DNA from: Candidatus Pandoraea novymonadis | GTDB taxonomy: Bacteria; Pseudomonadota; Gammaproteobacteria; Burkholderiales; Burkholderiaceae | Assembly (NCBI RefSeq): GCF_003004665.1 | Contig: NZ_MUHY01000004.1 | Span: forward strand, 1-64,000 | Length of the DNA: 64,000 bases | Reading direction: 5' to 3' | Part shown: piece by piece, positions 22,376 to 32,506 of the stretch | Position numbering within the stretch: position 1 is the stretch's first letter | Layout of the letters: the number at the start of each line of letters is the position of its first letter | Program-made: the position numbers and the translations under genes | The notes under the pieces: generated by a model | The model's input: the letters and a program-made list of their open reading frames with translations, nothing else | What the model was told of the DNA's origin: nothing | Database searches by the model: none

Positions 22376-23560
22376 ATGCGGTTTTCTGAAAGTTATCACA
22401 ATACGTCTTGTCTCCAACGTCACACCTTGGGTGATTGGATGTTTGCAGTGGCACTGATTGTAGGTGGTGGATTTTCACTGAACTACTATAAACATTTCAT
22501 GAATGGCTATGAGCAGATTATTCTGATCTTTAAAGTGTATGGGTGCATATTGTTGGGGTGGCACTGGCCCGCATCTCGTTTCTTGGTGGCCGCTGTGGCT
22601 GCACTCTCCTTGTTAAGTATCGGTTTATATCAGGCCGATTTGGGACGAGCTGATCAGATATTTTTGCTCAAGTATTTATTGTCCAGCCAGTCGGCTATTC
22701 TTTGGATGAGCACTCTCTTTTTTTTATCGACACTATTTTTCTGGGGAGGTTTATTGAGATCTTCTTCTGTGGGAGAGGATATTGGCGTGATGCTATGTTG
22801 GGCAGCTGTTCTATTTGGATTTGTAGGTATGATGGTACGCTGGTATGAGTCATACCTTGTGGGTGTGGATGTTGGGCATATCCCTATTTCAAATCTTTAT
22901 GAGGTTTTCGTGCTTTTTTGTTTAGTGACAGCATTATTTTATTTATACTATGAGCGACGTTATAAGATACGTCAGGTTGGGCCTTTTGTATTGTTTCTCA
23001 TTAGTGTATCAGTCAGTTTTCTTGTCTGGTATAGCGTAGGGCGGGGTGCATATGAAATTCAACCACTGTTGCCAGCATTGCAGAGCTGGTGGATGAAAAT
23101 TCATGTTCCAGCCAATTTTATTGGATATGGTGCATTCTCTTTTGCAGGTATGGCAGCGGTTGCTTATCTAATAAAAGCTCGTGAACAAAAAAAACTTCTG
23201 ATATCAGGAGCGTCACTTGATTGTGGATTTTTTTCATCACGACTGCCATCACTTGTGTCGCTCGATGATGTGATCTACAAGGCGATTACTGTAGGTTTTT
23301 CTTTCTTCACAATTGCGACGATTCTAGGTGCCTTATGGGCTGCTGATGCTTGGGGGGGATACTGGAGTTGGGATCCAAAGGAAACGTGGGCATTGATTGT
23401 CTGGCTGAATTATGCGGCTTGGCTACATATGCGTCTTATTAAAGGGCTGCGTGGCGTGGTTCTGGCTTGGTGGGCGTTGATGGCTTTGCTTGTAACGACG
23501 TTTTCATTCCTTGGTGTCAATATGTTCTTGTCGGGGTTGCATAGCTATGGGCAACTTTGA
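22376..23560 (+). CDS. ccsA: Cytochrome c biogenesis protein CcsA (CcsB in some schemes)
   Basis: CcsA is the haem-handling partner of ResB. It is a multi-pass membrane protein of 394 residues with the tryptophan-rich haem-binding motif WGGYWSWDPKETWA near residue 320 and conserved histidines in the flanking segments. The start is ATG 22376, after AAGGTGAG; a GTG at 22367 overlaps that site. With DsbD and cytochrome c4 it makes a complete local cytochrome c maturation set. Relatives have msrP-msrQ next, which are absent here. Confidence 0.93.
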   Translation: MRFSESYHNTSCLQRHTLGDWMFAVALIVGGGFSLNYYKHFMNGYEQIILIFKVYGCILLGWHWPASRFLVAAVAALSLLSIGLYQADLGRADQIFLLKYLLSSQSAILWMSTLFFLSTLFFWGGLLRSSSVGEDIGVMLCWAAVLFGFVGMMVRWYESYLVGVDVGHIPISNLYEVFVLFCLVTALFYLYYERRYKIRQVGPFVLFLISVSVSFLVWYSVGRGAYEIQPLLPALQSWWMKIHVPANFIGYGAFSFAGMAAVAYLIKAREQKKLLISGASLDCGFFSSRLPSLVSLDDVIYKAITVGFSFFTIATILGALWAADAWGGYWSWDPKETWALIVWLNYAAWLHMRLIKGLRGVVLAWWALMALLVTTFSFLGVNMFLSGLHSYGQL

Positions 23561-23618
23561 GCTGTAATATTTGGGACTAGAGTAAGCGCAAAGTTGCATT
23601 ATCTCTGATTTCTTTATT

Positions 23619-23656
23619 ATGGTTTTATTGTGTGGAGCTTCACATAATAAAACCAT
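23619..23656. terminator. Long hairpin between convergent ccsA and lysA
   Basis: A 16-base arm starting ATGGTTTTATT pairs with its inverted copy ending AATAAAACCAT, with a single G-T pair, across a six-base loop GAGCTT. It lies in the spacer between two genes that point at each other, so it probably serves as a terminator in both directions. The stem is AT-rich rather than GC-rich and the T-run is part of the stem. Confidence 0.7.
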
Positions 23657-23719
23657 AACAGTATTACGGCATGTAGCGATAGCGGCATTATTGCCTCAAA
23701 TTCATTGTGCTGAAGGAAT

Positions 23720-24988
23720 TCACTTTGGTAGTAAATGCTCGTTAGCGAACAGTGACTCGATTGTTTCACGTTCTCGAACAAGATGGGCTTCACTGCCATC
23801 GACTATAATTTCAGCGGCACGTGGACGAGTATTGTAATTTGAGCTCATGCTGAAACCATAAGCTCCTACCGAATGGATTGCGAGTAAGTCGTTGGTTTCT
23901 ATGTTGAGCAATCGATCACGGCCTAGCCAGTCTCCGCTTTCGCAAACGGGCCCAACAACGTCGTAAAGTGTTTCGTTGTCATTTTCTCGCCGAATTACGG
24001 GTACGATATTGTGGTATGCCCCATACATTGCAGGGCGCGTGAGATCATTCATTGCTGCATCGACGATAGCGAAATTTTTTGTTTCAGTTGGTTTCAGAAA
24101 GGACACTTTTGTGAGTAGTATGCCTGCATTACCTACCAATGAACGTCCTGGTTCAAACAATACTTGACGATGGCCGAGGCCACGTTCTGCTAAGTGGCTT
24201 AGGAGCTGAGATGCGAATGTGCTGCCATCTGGAGGAGTCTCATCATCAGAATAGGTTATGCCTAGGCCGCCACCAACATCGATGTGATGGAGTGAAATAT
24301 TCTCTGCCTCCAGTTGATGAACGAGATCCATCACTTTGTCGATGGCATTGAGATATGGTGACACTTCGGTAATCTGTGAACCAATGTGGCAATCAATGCC
24401 GACGATTTGCAGATGCGATAGTTGCAAGGCTTCGCGATAAGTGCTGAGTGCTTCTTCGTAGGCCACGCCAAACTTATTACCTCGAAGGCCGGTGGAAATA
24501 TATGGATGTGTTTTGGCGTCAACGTTTGGGTTGACCCGAATGGATAACCGTGCGCGTTTGCCTACTTCGCGTGCTACGGCATTTAAACGAGTCAATTCAG
24601 AGCGTGATTCAACGTTGAAGCAAAAGACGTCTTTTTCGAGTGCGTATCGCATTTCATCGTCATGTTTACCCACACCAGAGAAAACAACGCGGTTAGGATT
24701 TCCCCCCGCGGCAATGACACGGGATAACTCACCGGCCGAGACTATATCAAACCCTGCGCCAAGCTCCGCGAATAAGCTAAGTACGGCAAGATTTGAGTTT
24801 GCTTTTACCGCATAATGAATGGTGGCATTTTTCCCTTTACAGGCATTTGAATACGCGTCATATGCTTGCGTTAGTGCAGCTTTCGAGTAGATATACAAGG
24901 GGGTGCCGAAACGTTCTGCAAGTTCAGATAGCGAAAACGCTTCGGCATGGAGTACGTCATCACGATAGGTAAAAAAGGCGTTGGTCAT
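23720..24988 (-). CDS. lysA: Diaminopimelate decarboxylase
   Basis: LysA makes L-lysine from meso-diaminopimelate, the last step of lysine synthesis. It is 422 residues in the alanine-racemase-like fold type III family. PLP would attach to K62 (YAVKAN), and the phosphate and substrate motifs are seen: HIGSQI, GGGLGI, FEPGRSLVGNAG and the active-site cysteine in GPVCESGD. The small lipoprotein gene lies upstream on the same strand. Confidence 0.95.
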   Translation of the reverse strand: MTNAFFTYRDDVLHAEAFSLSELAERFGTPLYIYSKAALTQAYDAYSNACKGKNATIHYAVKANSNLAVLSLFAELGAGFDIVSAGELSRVIAAGGNPNRVVFSGVGKHDDEMRYALEKDVFCFNVESRSELTRLNAVAREVGKRARLSIRVNPNVDAKTHPYISTGLRGNKFGVAYEEALSTYREALQLSHLQIVGIDCHIGSQITEVSPYLNAIDKVMDLVHQLEAENISLHHIDVGGGLGITYSDDETPPDGSTFASQLLSHLAERGLGHRQVLFEPGRSLVGNAGILLTKVSFLKPTETKNFAIVDAAMNDLTRPAMYGAYHNIVPVIRRENDNETLYDVVGPVCESGDWLGRDRLLNIETNDLLAIHSVGAYGFSMSSNYNTRPRAAEIIVDGSEAHLVRERETIESLFANEHLLPK

Positions 24989-25081
24989 AAAAATATTTAG
25001 TGAAAGCAGGTAAATATGGAAAAAATAAAAATCACCTTAATCTGCTATGAAGTGTGCCGAGGAATCAACGACAAGTACCTC

Positions 25082-25273
25082 TCAAGAATGATCTTCTTTC
25101 CCAATTGTCGGTGTGGGTATCGGGCCCACTGGCGGAGCAACAATGCTATGAAGAGGAGTAGTTGGTAAATAGAGCGGACCAGTTTGACCACAACCAGCAG
25201 TTAATATACTGAGAGTACCTAGGATTTTAATCGACGCTACAATTGCGCGTATTCGAGTGAATGATGCTGTCAT
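25082..25273 (-). CDS. lptM: Small lipoprotein, LptM/YifL-like
   Basis: A 63-residue protein with a hydrophobic signal and a lipobox ending at Cys28 (ILTAGC), followed by the family hallmark GQTGPLYLP and a proline-rich tail. Proteins of this family (LptM) help the LPS transport protein LptD mature in the outer membrane; that function is known in E. coli and inferred here. The ATG at 25273 is chosen because it gives a normal signal peptide. An in-frame ATG at 25306 would add eleven residues. It sits before lysA and divergent from cyaY, as in relatives. Confidence 0.8.
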   Translation of the reverse strand: MTASFTRIRAIVASIKILGTLSILTAGCGQTGPLYLPTTPLHSIVAPPVGPIPTPTIGKEDHS

Positions 25274-25329
25274 GAAGGGAAGGTATCTCGTAGGACATAA
25301 GTGCATTGATCGAAAGGATGGAGTTTATC

Positions 25330-25650
25330 ATGACAGAAAGTGAATTTTTATCTATGGGTGAAGCGGTGTTGGCAAAGGTGGAGGTCGGTTTGGAGACAAG
25401 TGGGGCTGATGTGGACTGTGAGCGAACCGGCAATGTTCTGACGCTGACTTTTGATGGAGGTAGCAAAATCATCATCAATTTACAAACGGTAATGCGTGAA
25501 ATTTGGGTGGCGTCCTGTTCAGGCGCGTTCCATTATCGTTTTTGTGATGATCGATGGTATGACACGCGAGATGGCAGTGAATTCTTCCAGGCGTTATCAG
25601 GTTTTGCTACGGAACATGCAGACCGGGCAGTGATGCTTAATTCTTTCTGA
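25330..25650 (+). CDS. cyaY: Frataxin-like iron-sulfur assembly protein CyaY
   Basis: CyaY binds iron and regulates iron-sulfur cluster assembly by IscS/IscU. It is 106 residues from ATG 25330 (MTESEFLSMGEAVLAKVE), after GGATGGAG at 25316-25323; the longer frame back to 25306 lacks support. The acidic first helix and the NVLTLTFDGGSKIIINLQ and IWVAS sheet are typical. It is convergent with the PBP1A gene. Confidence 0.93.
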   Translation: MTESEFLSMGEAVLAKVEVGLETSGADVDCERTGNVLTLTFDGGSKIIINLQTVMREIWVASCSGAFHYRFCDDRWYDTRDGSEFFQALSGFATEHADRAVMLNSF

Positions 25651-25708
25651 CAGGACCCGATTTTGCATGGGGTGAGTGCGTTCGAATACGAGGGGCATGC
25701 AGCAGTCA

Positions 25709-28120
25709 TTATGGGTTTCCCCCATTTAATGTTTTTTGGAACCAGTCCAGAATCCGTTGACGTTCTTGCGTGGCGATTGATTCTGGAGGTGATGCTCCAT
25801 TTGAGGAGGAAATTTCTTCTGCTAGTCCTATAGAGTCGATAGCCTTCCCTGGAGGACAATCATCGTAGAAATAGTCACCATTGGTTTGTATTAAGCCATT
25901 GGGCATTATGGGCGTTTTTTCCGGCACACCACGCAGTGCTTTCTGCATATAGTCGATCCAGATTGGTAGGGCGAGTCCCCCTCCAGTTTCTCGATCACCG
26001 AGATTACGCGGTTTATCGAAGCCGATCCATGCAACCCCTACAAGTTGAGCTTGATAGCCAGCAAACCAAGCATCATGTGAGTCGTTCGTTGTTCCTGTTT
26101 TCCCCGCAAGATCGCTTCGTTTTAGCGCATTCGTTTTGGTTGCTGTGCCTCGTGTAGCGACATCGTGCAACATGGAATTCATAATAAATGCATTCCGTGC
26201 GGAGATAGCACGGATGGATTCATCACCTGCTGTAATCGGTTTCTCTTCCATTATTGTATGACCATTAACGTCAGTAATTCGGGCAATAATAAATGGTTCG
26301 ACGCGAAAACCTTCATTAGCAAACACGGCATATGCACTGGCCATCTGTAATGGAGTGACAGCGCCTGCGCCTAGTGCCATTGGTAAATAGGCAGGGTGTT
26401 TTTCGGCTTCGAAACCAAAACGGCCTATATACTGTTGTGCATACAATGTGGTGATATTGTCCAGAATTCGGATCGAAACGAGATTGCGTGATCGCATGAG
26501 TGCAACGCGCATCGACATAGGCCCTTCAAATCGACCATCATAGTTTTTCGGCTCCCAGTGATGGCCACCTGCTTCGGCCGCTGATAGCACAAAAGGGGAG
26601 TCATTGACGATCGTGGTAGGTGAAAAGCCTTTTTCTAATGCGCTTGAATAAATAAATGGTTTAAAGCTAGATCCGGGTTGACGCCATGCCTGTGTCACGT
26701 GATTGAATTTGTTGCGATTGAAATCAAAACCACCAATGAGGGAACGAATAGCTCCGTTTTTTGGATCGAGAGAAATAAATGCTGCCTCAATTTCTGGCAT
26801 CTGTACGATGCGCCAAGAGTCCTTACTATCTTGAATTATGCGAATAACAGATCCTGCGCGAATTTTTATCTTCGTTTGTGCTTTGGGGGATAACCCTGCT
26901 GCTGCGAATCGCAAGCTGTTGCCTGTCAAGGTGATATGATCTCCATTCAGTAAGATGACTTTAACTTGCTGTGGTGATGCCGAAAGTACCATGGCTGAAA
27001 TTAGGTCGCCACTGTTTGGGTGCTCGATTAGCGTATCTTCAATTAATTGTTCTCGTTCGTTGGCGTTCGCGGGTAGATTGATACTGACTTCTGGACCACG
27101 ATAACTGTGTCGTAGTTCATAACTCATGACGCCTTTGCGTATTGCTTCATAAGCAGCTTCTTGGTCTGCGGAATTGATCGTGGTATAAACATTAAAGCCA
27201 CGTGTGTAGATTTCATCTTTAAACTGTGCATAGAGTAATTTTCGAACCATTTCCGAAACGTATCCAGCATATACATTTAATTGATTTTTAATGCCGTGTA
27301 TAAGCAACTTTTGCGCATTCGCATTCTTATATTGATCTTTCGTGATGTAGCCGAGGTTTAACATACGTTTTAGGATATATGTTTGTCGCACTCGCGCACG
27401 ATTGTAATTTACAATCGGATTGTAGGCTGATGGGGCTTTCGGTAGTCCGGCCAACATTGCGGCTTCAGCTAGCGTGATGTCCTTCAAATTTTTCCCAAAA
27501 TATATGCGTGCTGCACTCGAGAAACCGTAAGCTCGCTCTCCGAGATAGATCTGATTCATGTAAAGCTCAAGAATCTCATCCTTCGTAAGACGCGACTCAA
27601 TCTTGTATGCAAGTAATACTTCATAAATTTTTCTGAGATAGGTTTTTTCGCTTGATAGGAAAAAATTGCGTGCTACTTGCATAGTAATCGTGGAAGCCCC
27701 TTGTGAGGCCCCACCTTTCATTAGATTCATTAAACTCGCGCGGAAGATACCAAAAAAATCGACACCGCCATGCTGATAAAAACGATCATCCTCAATGGCA
27801 AGTACCGCTTTCTTCATCACTTCTGGTATGTCTTGGATGCGTACCAGATTCCGATGTTCTTCACCGAATTCGCCGATTTGTACATCATCTGCTGTATAGA
27901 TGCGCAGTGGTATTTTGGGCTGATAATCGACGATGGTATCGAGTGATGGTAATTGCGGCGTCATCACGATAAGTATGTAGCCGACAAACAATATCCCGCA
28001 TGCTAGTATGGGGGTGATTACTCTGAAGCTAAACAGGGCGATCCTCGACCAGAATGGATAGAGTTTTGAAGAAGGATGGAGTTTATCACGCGGGATATTA
28101 TTTTCTGGGTTGTGAGTCAT
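25709..28120 (-). CDS. mrcA: Penicillin-binding protein 1A (bifunctional transglycosylase/transpeptidase)
   Basis: This enzyme polymerises and cross-links peptidoglycan. It is 803 residues: a short cytosolic start, one membrane anchor (ITPILACGILFVGYILIV), a GT51 transglycosylase domain with the catalytic motif AIEDDRFYQHGGVD and QGASTITMQVARN, an inserted OB-like region, and a transpeptidase domain with SSFK (in RQPGSSFKPF), SRN and KTGTT. All catalytic motifs are intact, so the cell wall pathway is in use. ATG 28120 is used because GGATG precedes it; an ATG at 28138 is also possible. In relatives pilMNOPQ lies between this gene and aroK. Confidence 0.95.
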   Translation of the reverse strand: MTHNPENNIPRDKLHPSSKLYPFWSRIALFSFRVITPILACGILFVGYILIVMTPQLPSLDTIVDYQPKIPLRIYTADDVQIGEFGEEHRNLVRIQDIPEVMKKAVLAIEDDRFYQHGGVDFFGIFRASLMNLMKGGASQGASTITMQVARNFFLSSEKTYLRKIYEVLLAYKIESRLTKDEILELYMNQIYLGERAYGFSSAARIYFGKNLKDITLAEAAMLAGLPKAPSAYNPIVNYNRARVRQTYILKRMLNLGYITKDQYKNANAQKLLIHGIKNQLNVYAGYVSEMVRKLLYAQFKDEIYTRGFNVYTTINSADQEAAYEAIRKGVMSYELRHSYRGPEVSINLPANANEREQLIEDTLIEHPNSGDLISAMVLSASPQQVKVILLNGDHITLTGNSLRFAAAGLSPKAQTKIKIRAGSVIRIIQDSKDSWRIVQMPEIEAAFISLDPKNGAIRSLIGGFDFNRNKFNHVTQAWRQPGSSFKPFIYSSALEKGFSPTTIVNDSPFVLSAAEAGGHHWEPKNYDGRFEGPMSMRVALMRSRNLVSIRILDNITTLYAQQYIGRFGFEAEKHPAYLPMALGAGAVTPLQMASAYAVFANEGFRVEPFIIARITDVNGHTIMEEKPITAGDESIRAISARNAFIMNSMLHDVATRGTATKTNALKRSDLAGKTGTTNDSHDAWFAGYQAQLVGVAWIGFDKPRNLGDRETGGGLALPIWIDYMQKALRGVPEKTPIMPNGLIQTNGDYFYDDCPPGKAIDSIGLAEEISSSNGASPPESIATQERQRILDWFQKTLNGGNP

Positions 28121-28138
28121 GGGTGCATCCGAAAACAA

Positions 28139-28473
28139 TGTTGGATCGATTATGCTTCTGGTTTTTGGGAGCGCTTGTCGTTTAATCTGCCAATGGAGGT
28201 GGAATATAGAAAAAATTATGTTCCATAATTTCTATCTTGGAACGGATGCGTTGATTTATTGGATAAAATAGACGATAACATGGATACCTCATTCGCTGTT
28301 GATAGCATGCAGCATGATTCGTCTTCGGGAGACAATTATTCTTTCGTCTGAAGAGACTACAGATTCCGTTTATGGGGACCTAATGTTTTTTGCTCTCGAT
28401 CACTTCATGAGAAGTGTACGCCTGAAGAGATATCCCGGTATCATGATGAAATAATATTGAATGACAGTTATTT
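28139..28473. other. Gap between mrcA and aroK, pil genes missing
   Basis: In free-living Burkholderia the type IV pilus genes pilM to pilQ lie here. Only about 335 AT-rich bases remain, with stops in all frames and no recognisable piece of PilM or of the PilQ secretin end. The promoters of the divergent mrcA and aroK must lie in it; I cannot assign boxes with confidence. Confidence 0.5.
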
Positions 28474-29037
28474 ATGCGGGGTAATATATTTTTTGTTGGT
28501 CTGATGGGTGCTGGTAAGACGACGATTGGGCGCGTTGTGGCACGTCGCCTCGGTTGGTCTTTTTTCGATTCTGACCATGAAATACAGGAACGCACAGGCA
28601 TGCGAATTCCTGTTCTCTTTGAACATGAAGGTGAGGACGGATTTCGCCTGCGCGAAGCGCAGGTGATCAATGAACTCACTCAGCGTCAAGGAATTGTGCT
28701 TGCGACGGGAGGTGGAGCTGTACTTCGGTCCGATAATCGTGAAAATCTGAAACAACGTGGTACAGTCGTATACTTGCGAGCGAGCCCACATGATCTTTGG
28801 CTTCGTACTCGTCACGACAAGAACCGGCCATTACTGCAAACGGCCGATCCACATGCACGTTTGGAGCAATTATTCCAGGAGCGTGATCCTTTGTACCTGG
28901 AGTGTGCGACCTTTGTAATTGAGACAGGCCATCCTAGCGTAAATACGCTCGTTATCATGATCTTGATGCAACTTGAAACCGTTGGTATCGTACCAATGGC
29001 CCAGTGCGAAGAGGTTATTTCACCCTTGTCGAGTTGA
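28474..29037 (+). CDS. aroK: Shikimate kinase
   Basis: AroK phosphorylates shikimate in the chorismate pathway. It is 187 residues with the Walker A motif [11 protein letters not shown], the shikimate-binding Asp and Arg ([19 protein letters not shown]), ATGGGA, and the lid arginine in KNRPLLQ. The last 20 residues run past the usual end. The ribosome binding site is weak. aroB follows 36 bases later. Confidence 0.94.
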   Translation: MRGNIFFVGLMGAGKTTIGRVVARRLGWSFFDSDHEIQERTGMRIPVLFEHEGEDGFRLREAQVINELTQRQGIVLATGGGAVLRSDNRENLKQRGTVVYLRASPHDLWLRTRHDKNRPLLQTADPHARLEQLFQERDPLYLECATFVIETGHPSVNTLVIMILMQLETVGIVPMAQCEEVISPLSS

Positions 29038-29073
29038 GAGGGTCCCCTAAACGATATTTGAACGTTATTGCTG

Positions 29074-30159
29074 ATGATTAACTTAACAGTCGACTTGGGA
29101 ACACGTAGTTATCCAATTCATATCGGCACGGGCTTGCTCTCGCAGCCGGCGCTTTTTGCTCCATATATTCTTGGGCAGAAAGCCATTATTGTGACGAATG
29201 TTACTGTTGAACCTTTATACGTTGAGCGGGTTGTTAAGTCATTAAGAACTCTTGGGAAACACGTGTCGACGGTGACGTTACCCGATGGTGAGGCGCATAA
29301 AAATTGGCAGGCATTGAACTTGATTTTTGACGCGTTGCTTGGTGCGCAGGCAGATCGAAAAACGACATTATTAGCGCTTGGTGGTGGTGTTATTGGTGAT
29401 ATGACAGGATTTGCTGCTGCATGTTACATGCGGGGCGTGCCATTCGTGCAGTTACCAACTACGCTCCTGGCTCAAGTTGATTCATCTGTCGGGGGTAAAA
29501 CGGGGATTAATCATCCTCTTGGTAAAAATATGATTGGGGCTTTCTGGCAGCCAAGTGCGGTGCTGGCAGATATGGAGACCTTGAAAACATTGCCTGAGCG
29601 AGAGCTCTCCGCTGGGATTGCGGAAATCATTAAACATGGTGCCATTGCTGATTCAATCTATTTTGACTGGATTGAAGCGAACATTGAAAAGTTGAATACT
29701 TGTGATCTCGAAGTATTAGCCTACGCAGTTCAATCTTCCTGTGAAATAAAAGCTAGGGTCGTGGCTAGCGATGAGAAGGAGCAAGGTGAACGCGCAAACC
29801 TCAATTTTGGTCATACATTTGGTCATGCGATTGAAGCTGGTCTTGGGTATGGTAAGTGGTTACATGGCGAAGCTGTGGGGTGTGGCATGGTGATGGCGAC
29901 TGATCTTTCGATGCGTTTGGGGTTCATTGATCCTTCCTTGATTGCCCGTCTGAGAGCACTTTTGACAGCAGCCCGGCTACCGGTGATTGGTCCTGCGTTG
30001 GGTGAAGATCGCTATATTGACTTGATGCGCGTTGATAAAAAAGCCGATGCAGGTGAAATTCGCTTCGTTTTGCTAAAAAAACTGGGTGAAGCCTTCATGA
30101 CAACTGTACCTGATATTCATTTGCGCGCTACGCTTCATGATTGCGTTGTGAGATCATAA
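29074..30159 (+). CDS. aroB: 3-dehydroquinate synthase
   Basis: AroB converts DAHP to 3-dehydroquinate, the second step of the shikimate pathway. It is 361 residues from ATG 29074 ([18 protein letters not shown]); an in-frame TTG at 29068 is less likely. The NAD-binding [11 protein letters not shown], the [13 protein letters not shown] loop and the zinc ligands (E in the AEIIKHGAI region, [14 protein letters not shown]) are present. It pairs with aroK as in most proteobacteria. Confidence 0.95.
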   Translation: MINLTVDLGTRSYPIHIGTGLLSQPALFAPYILGQKAIIVTNVTVEPLYVERVVKSLRTLGKHVSTVTLPDGEAHKNWQALNLIFDALLGAQADRKTTLLALGGGVIGDMTGFAAACYMRGVPFVQLPTTLLAQVDSSVGGKTGINHPLGKNMIGAFWQPSAVLADMETLKTLPERELSAGIAEIIKHGAIADSIYFDWIEANIEKLNTCDLEVLAYAVQSSCEIKARVVASDEKEQGERANLNFGHTFGHAIEAGLGYGKWLHGEAVGCGMVMATDLSMRLGFIDPSLIARLRALLTAARLPVIGPALGEDRYIDLMRVDKKADAGEIRFVLLKKLGEAFMTTVPDIHLRATLHDCVVRS

Positions 30160-30187
30160 GGCTAATTTTTTCACTCGCAGAGGATAA

Positions 30188-31327
30188 ATGATGCTTGCTT
30201 ATGAAGCTTCCTTAGCTCCGTTTGCGGTGCGTTCTGCTGACACCCGAGGTAGGCGTTATACTGAAATTTCTTCCGGTACACGTAGCGAGTTTCAACGTGA
30301 TCGCGACCGAATTATTCATTCCACTGCATTCCGTCGACTTGAGTATAAGACACAAGTTTTTGTCAATCACGAGGGTGATTTGTTTCGTACTCGGCTCACG
30401 CATAGTTTGGAAGTTGCCCAGATTGGGCGGGCCATTGCGCGTAATTTGCATGTAAATGAAGATCTTGTCGAGGCTGTATCACTTGCCCATGATTTGGGGC
30501 ATACGCCATTTGGTCACGCGGGTCAGGATGCACTTAACGAATGTATGCGGGACTTCGGTGGATTTGAGCATAATTTGCAAAGTTTGATTGTCGTCGAGGA
30601 GCTCGAGGAGCATTACGGTGGTTTCAATGGACTGAATCTTTGCTTTGAGACACGCGAAGGTATTCTGAAGCATTGCTCATCAAGGAATGCGATGCGTCTA
30701 GGTGATATTGGATTAAGATTTTTGCTAGGACATCAACCTAGTTTCGAGGCTCAGATCGCTAACTTCGCTGATGAAATTGCCTACAATAATCATGATATTG
30801 ACGATGGGTTGCGCTCTGGTTTGTTAAAGCTTGAACAGTTGGATAAGGTGCCAATCTGGCACCGTTTTTTTCAGGAGGCACGCAGTACATGGCCAGGTAT
30901 CGGTGGGCGACGGATTATTAATGAGACGATACGACGTATTATTAATGCACTAATCGTTGATTTGACTGTGACGACTCGCCGACAGATTTCAGATTTCTCG
31001 CCGGCTTCATCTGACGATGTTCGTCAGATGAAGCCGCTGGTGACTTTTAGTCCAGAGATGCGTGAAGAGGCTACGAGGCTTAAGAGTTTTTTATTCGAAA
31101 ATTTGTATCGTCATTACGTGGTTATGCGTATGACCTACAAGGCTAAATTTATTATACAGTCCCTGTTTAATGCTTTTCTCGATGATCCTCGATTATTGCC
31201 GCCCGCATATCGCCAAGCGGATACTGCCAACCAACCACGCTGGATATCCCACTACATTGCGGGAATGACGGATCGTTATGCATACAAAGAATATCGTCGT
31301 CTATTTTCAGTTGAGCCACTGCTGTAA
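30188..31327 (+). CDS. dgt: Deoxyguanosinetriphosphate triphosphohydrolase-like protein
   Basis: A dNTP triphosphohydrolase of the HD superfamily (dGTPase-like), which turns dNTPs into deoxynucleosides and triphosphate. It is 379 residues. The metal-binding H...HD...D set is visible: [23 protein letters not shown], and the late Asp in [22 protein letters not shown] precedes the ATG. In relatives it always follows aroB. Substrate preference cannot be read from sequence. Confidence 0.93.
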   Translation: MMLAYEASLAPFAVRSADTRGRRYTEISSGTRSEFQRDRDRIIHSTAFRRLEYKTQVFVNHEGDLFRTRLTHSLEVAQIGRAIARNLHVNEDLVEAVSLAHDLGHTPFGHAGQDALNECMRDFGGFEHNLQSLIVVEELEEHYGGFNGLNLCFETREGILKHCSSRNAMRLGDIGLRFLLGHQPSFEAQIANFADEIAYNNHDIDDGLRSGLLKLEQLDKVPIWHRFFQEARSTWPGIGGRRIINETIRRIINALIVDLTVTTRRQISDFSPASSDDVRQMKPLVTFSPEMREEATRLKSFLFENLYRHYVVMRMTYKAKFIIQSLFNAFLDDPRLLPPAYRQADTANQPRWISHYIAGMTDRYAYKEYRRLFSVEPLL

Positions 31328-31493
31328 TGAATGAGCCAATTACTACTTTCGTAGTGATGTTGTCATTGGGTAAATATAATGATCAGGCTATCTGGATTCT
31401 TGAGCGTTGAAGAGGATTCGTATTCTATTACAGAAACATCTGATGCCGAGATAATAGGGCTTTCAAAGTTATTGCTCTAGAAAAATTTCTAAA

Positions 31494-32195
31494 ATGGCTC
31501 GTCTACCTCGACTTTTTATTCCTTTTCAACCGCAGAACCTTATTCTGCGCGGTAATAACAGGCAGTTGATTTTTGTTGACGACGCAGATCGGTATATCTT
31601 TCTGAGCCGATTATATGATGTTTCACATGTACATGGTTTAGCAATTCATGCGTATTGCCTGATGCCGAATCATTTACATTTATTGGCAACACCGACAACT
31701 CAGCACAGTTTGGCGAATACGCTACAAGCACTTGGCTGTCATTATGTGTTGTACTTTAACCGCCGTCATGAGCGTACAGGCACCCTGTGGGAGGGCCGTT
31801 ACCGTGCCACGGTCATTGAGGCGGAGCGTTACCTGTTGCTTTGTAGCCGATATATTGAGCTTAATCCGGTGCGTGCTGGCCTTGTCGACTCTCCAGGTAG
31901 CTACTCTTGGTCGAGTTACCCGCATCACGTTGGATTGAGGAGTGATTGTCTTTTGACAGATCATGAGCTTTACTGGGCGCTTGGTAACACGCCATTTGAG
32001 AGGCAAAACAGATATGCAGAAATGTTCTCGAAGCCAATCCTTGATAAGGATTTGGATGCATTGCGCATATCCACGCAAAAAGAGTGGTTGCTTGGAAGTA
32101 TTGAATATCAAGAGCGTATGAGATTGGAGGCCAATCGTCGTATACAACCATTATCTCCTGGGCGCCCACGTAGAGTGAAAATGATGCAATCCTAA
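31494..32195 (+). CDS. REP-associated tyrosine transposase (RAYT), Y1_Tnp family
   Basis: A single-strand transposase of the IS200/IS605-related Y1 family that in other bacteria is linked to dispersed REP palindromes. It is 233 residues and looks intact. The HUH metal motif is H60-L-H62 (MPNHLHLL), and the candidate catalytic tyrosine is Y120 in SRYIELNPVRAG; GTLWEGRYRATVIEAERYL is also a family hallmark. A basic tail follows. There is no second ORF and no terminal repeat typical of a complete IS. The same gene lies between dgt and gltB in free-living Burkholderia as I recall, so it is probably an old resident, not a new insertion. Its survival in a shrinking genome is notable. Confidence 0.88.
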   Translation: MARLPRLFIPFQPQNLILRGNNRQLIFVDDADRYIFLSRLYDVSHVHGLAIHAYCLMPNHLHLLATPTTQHSLANTLQALGCHYVLYFNRRHERTGTLWEGRYRATVIEAERYLLLCSRYIELNPVRAGLVDSPGSYSWSSYPHHVGLRSDCLLTDHELYWALGNTPFERQNRYAEMFSKPILDKDLDALRISTQKEWLLGSIEYQERMRLEANRRIQPLSPGRPRRVKMMQS

Positions 32196-32506
32196 ATTGT
32201 TGCTACAACCTTTTAAAATAATATATGACCCTAATAAAAATACATCTCAATAGTTATTTTTTAAATTAAAACCTGACCCTAAATTAAAATCTTTGTCAAT
32301 CATATTTTCCTGGCGTATATTCAAAACTGGGCTCATGGTATCGCGTGAAAAACTATGCGTGCAAAAATTCAGCTCGGAGCTCATACACATCATAAGTGAG
32401 CGTTTAAGTTTGTGATCGTGCATCCGGTTGCTGGTCTGGCAACCTTACTTAATTGGCTGTAATGGTTTGAAGTCCCTAGACAGCTGCGTTTTGAGATGAT
32501 TTATAC
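32196..32506. other. AT-rich gap after the RAYT gene
   Basis: These 311 bases hold two near-copies of a short direct repeat (described separately) and nothing else I recognise. No open frame of useful size exists. The gltB promoter should be here. A poor match to an operator or riboswitch was looked for and not seen. Confidence 0.45.
32226..32289 (+). repeat. Pair of short direct repeats TGACCCTAAWTAAAA downstream of RAYT
   Basis: TGACCCTAATAAAAA at 32226-32240 and TGACCCTAAATTAAAA at 32274-32289 are separated by 33 bases. They start 31 bases after the stop of the transposase gene. Similar TGACCC-type ends are, as I recall, often seen next to RAYT genes in betaproteobacteria, so these may be remains of the element boundary or of REP-like units. 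No palindrome is evident within each copy. Confidence 0.45.

Noticed and set aside
25711-25725. ATGGG/CCCAT hairpin as a terminator for cyaY
   Set aside because: It lies in the last codons of the convergent PBP1A gene and has a five-base stem only.
31328-31493. Hairpin ATTACTAC/GTAGTGAT after dgt (31339-31358) as a terminator
   Set aside because: The stem is short, contains a G-T pair and lacks a T-run; not strong enough to list.
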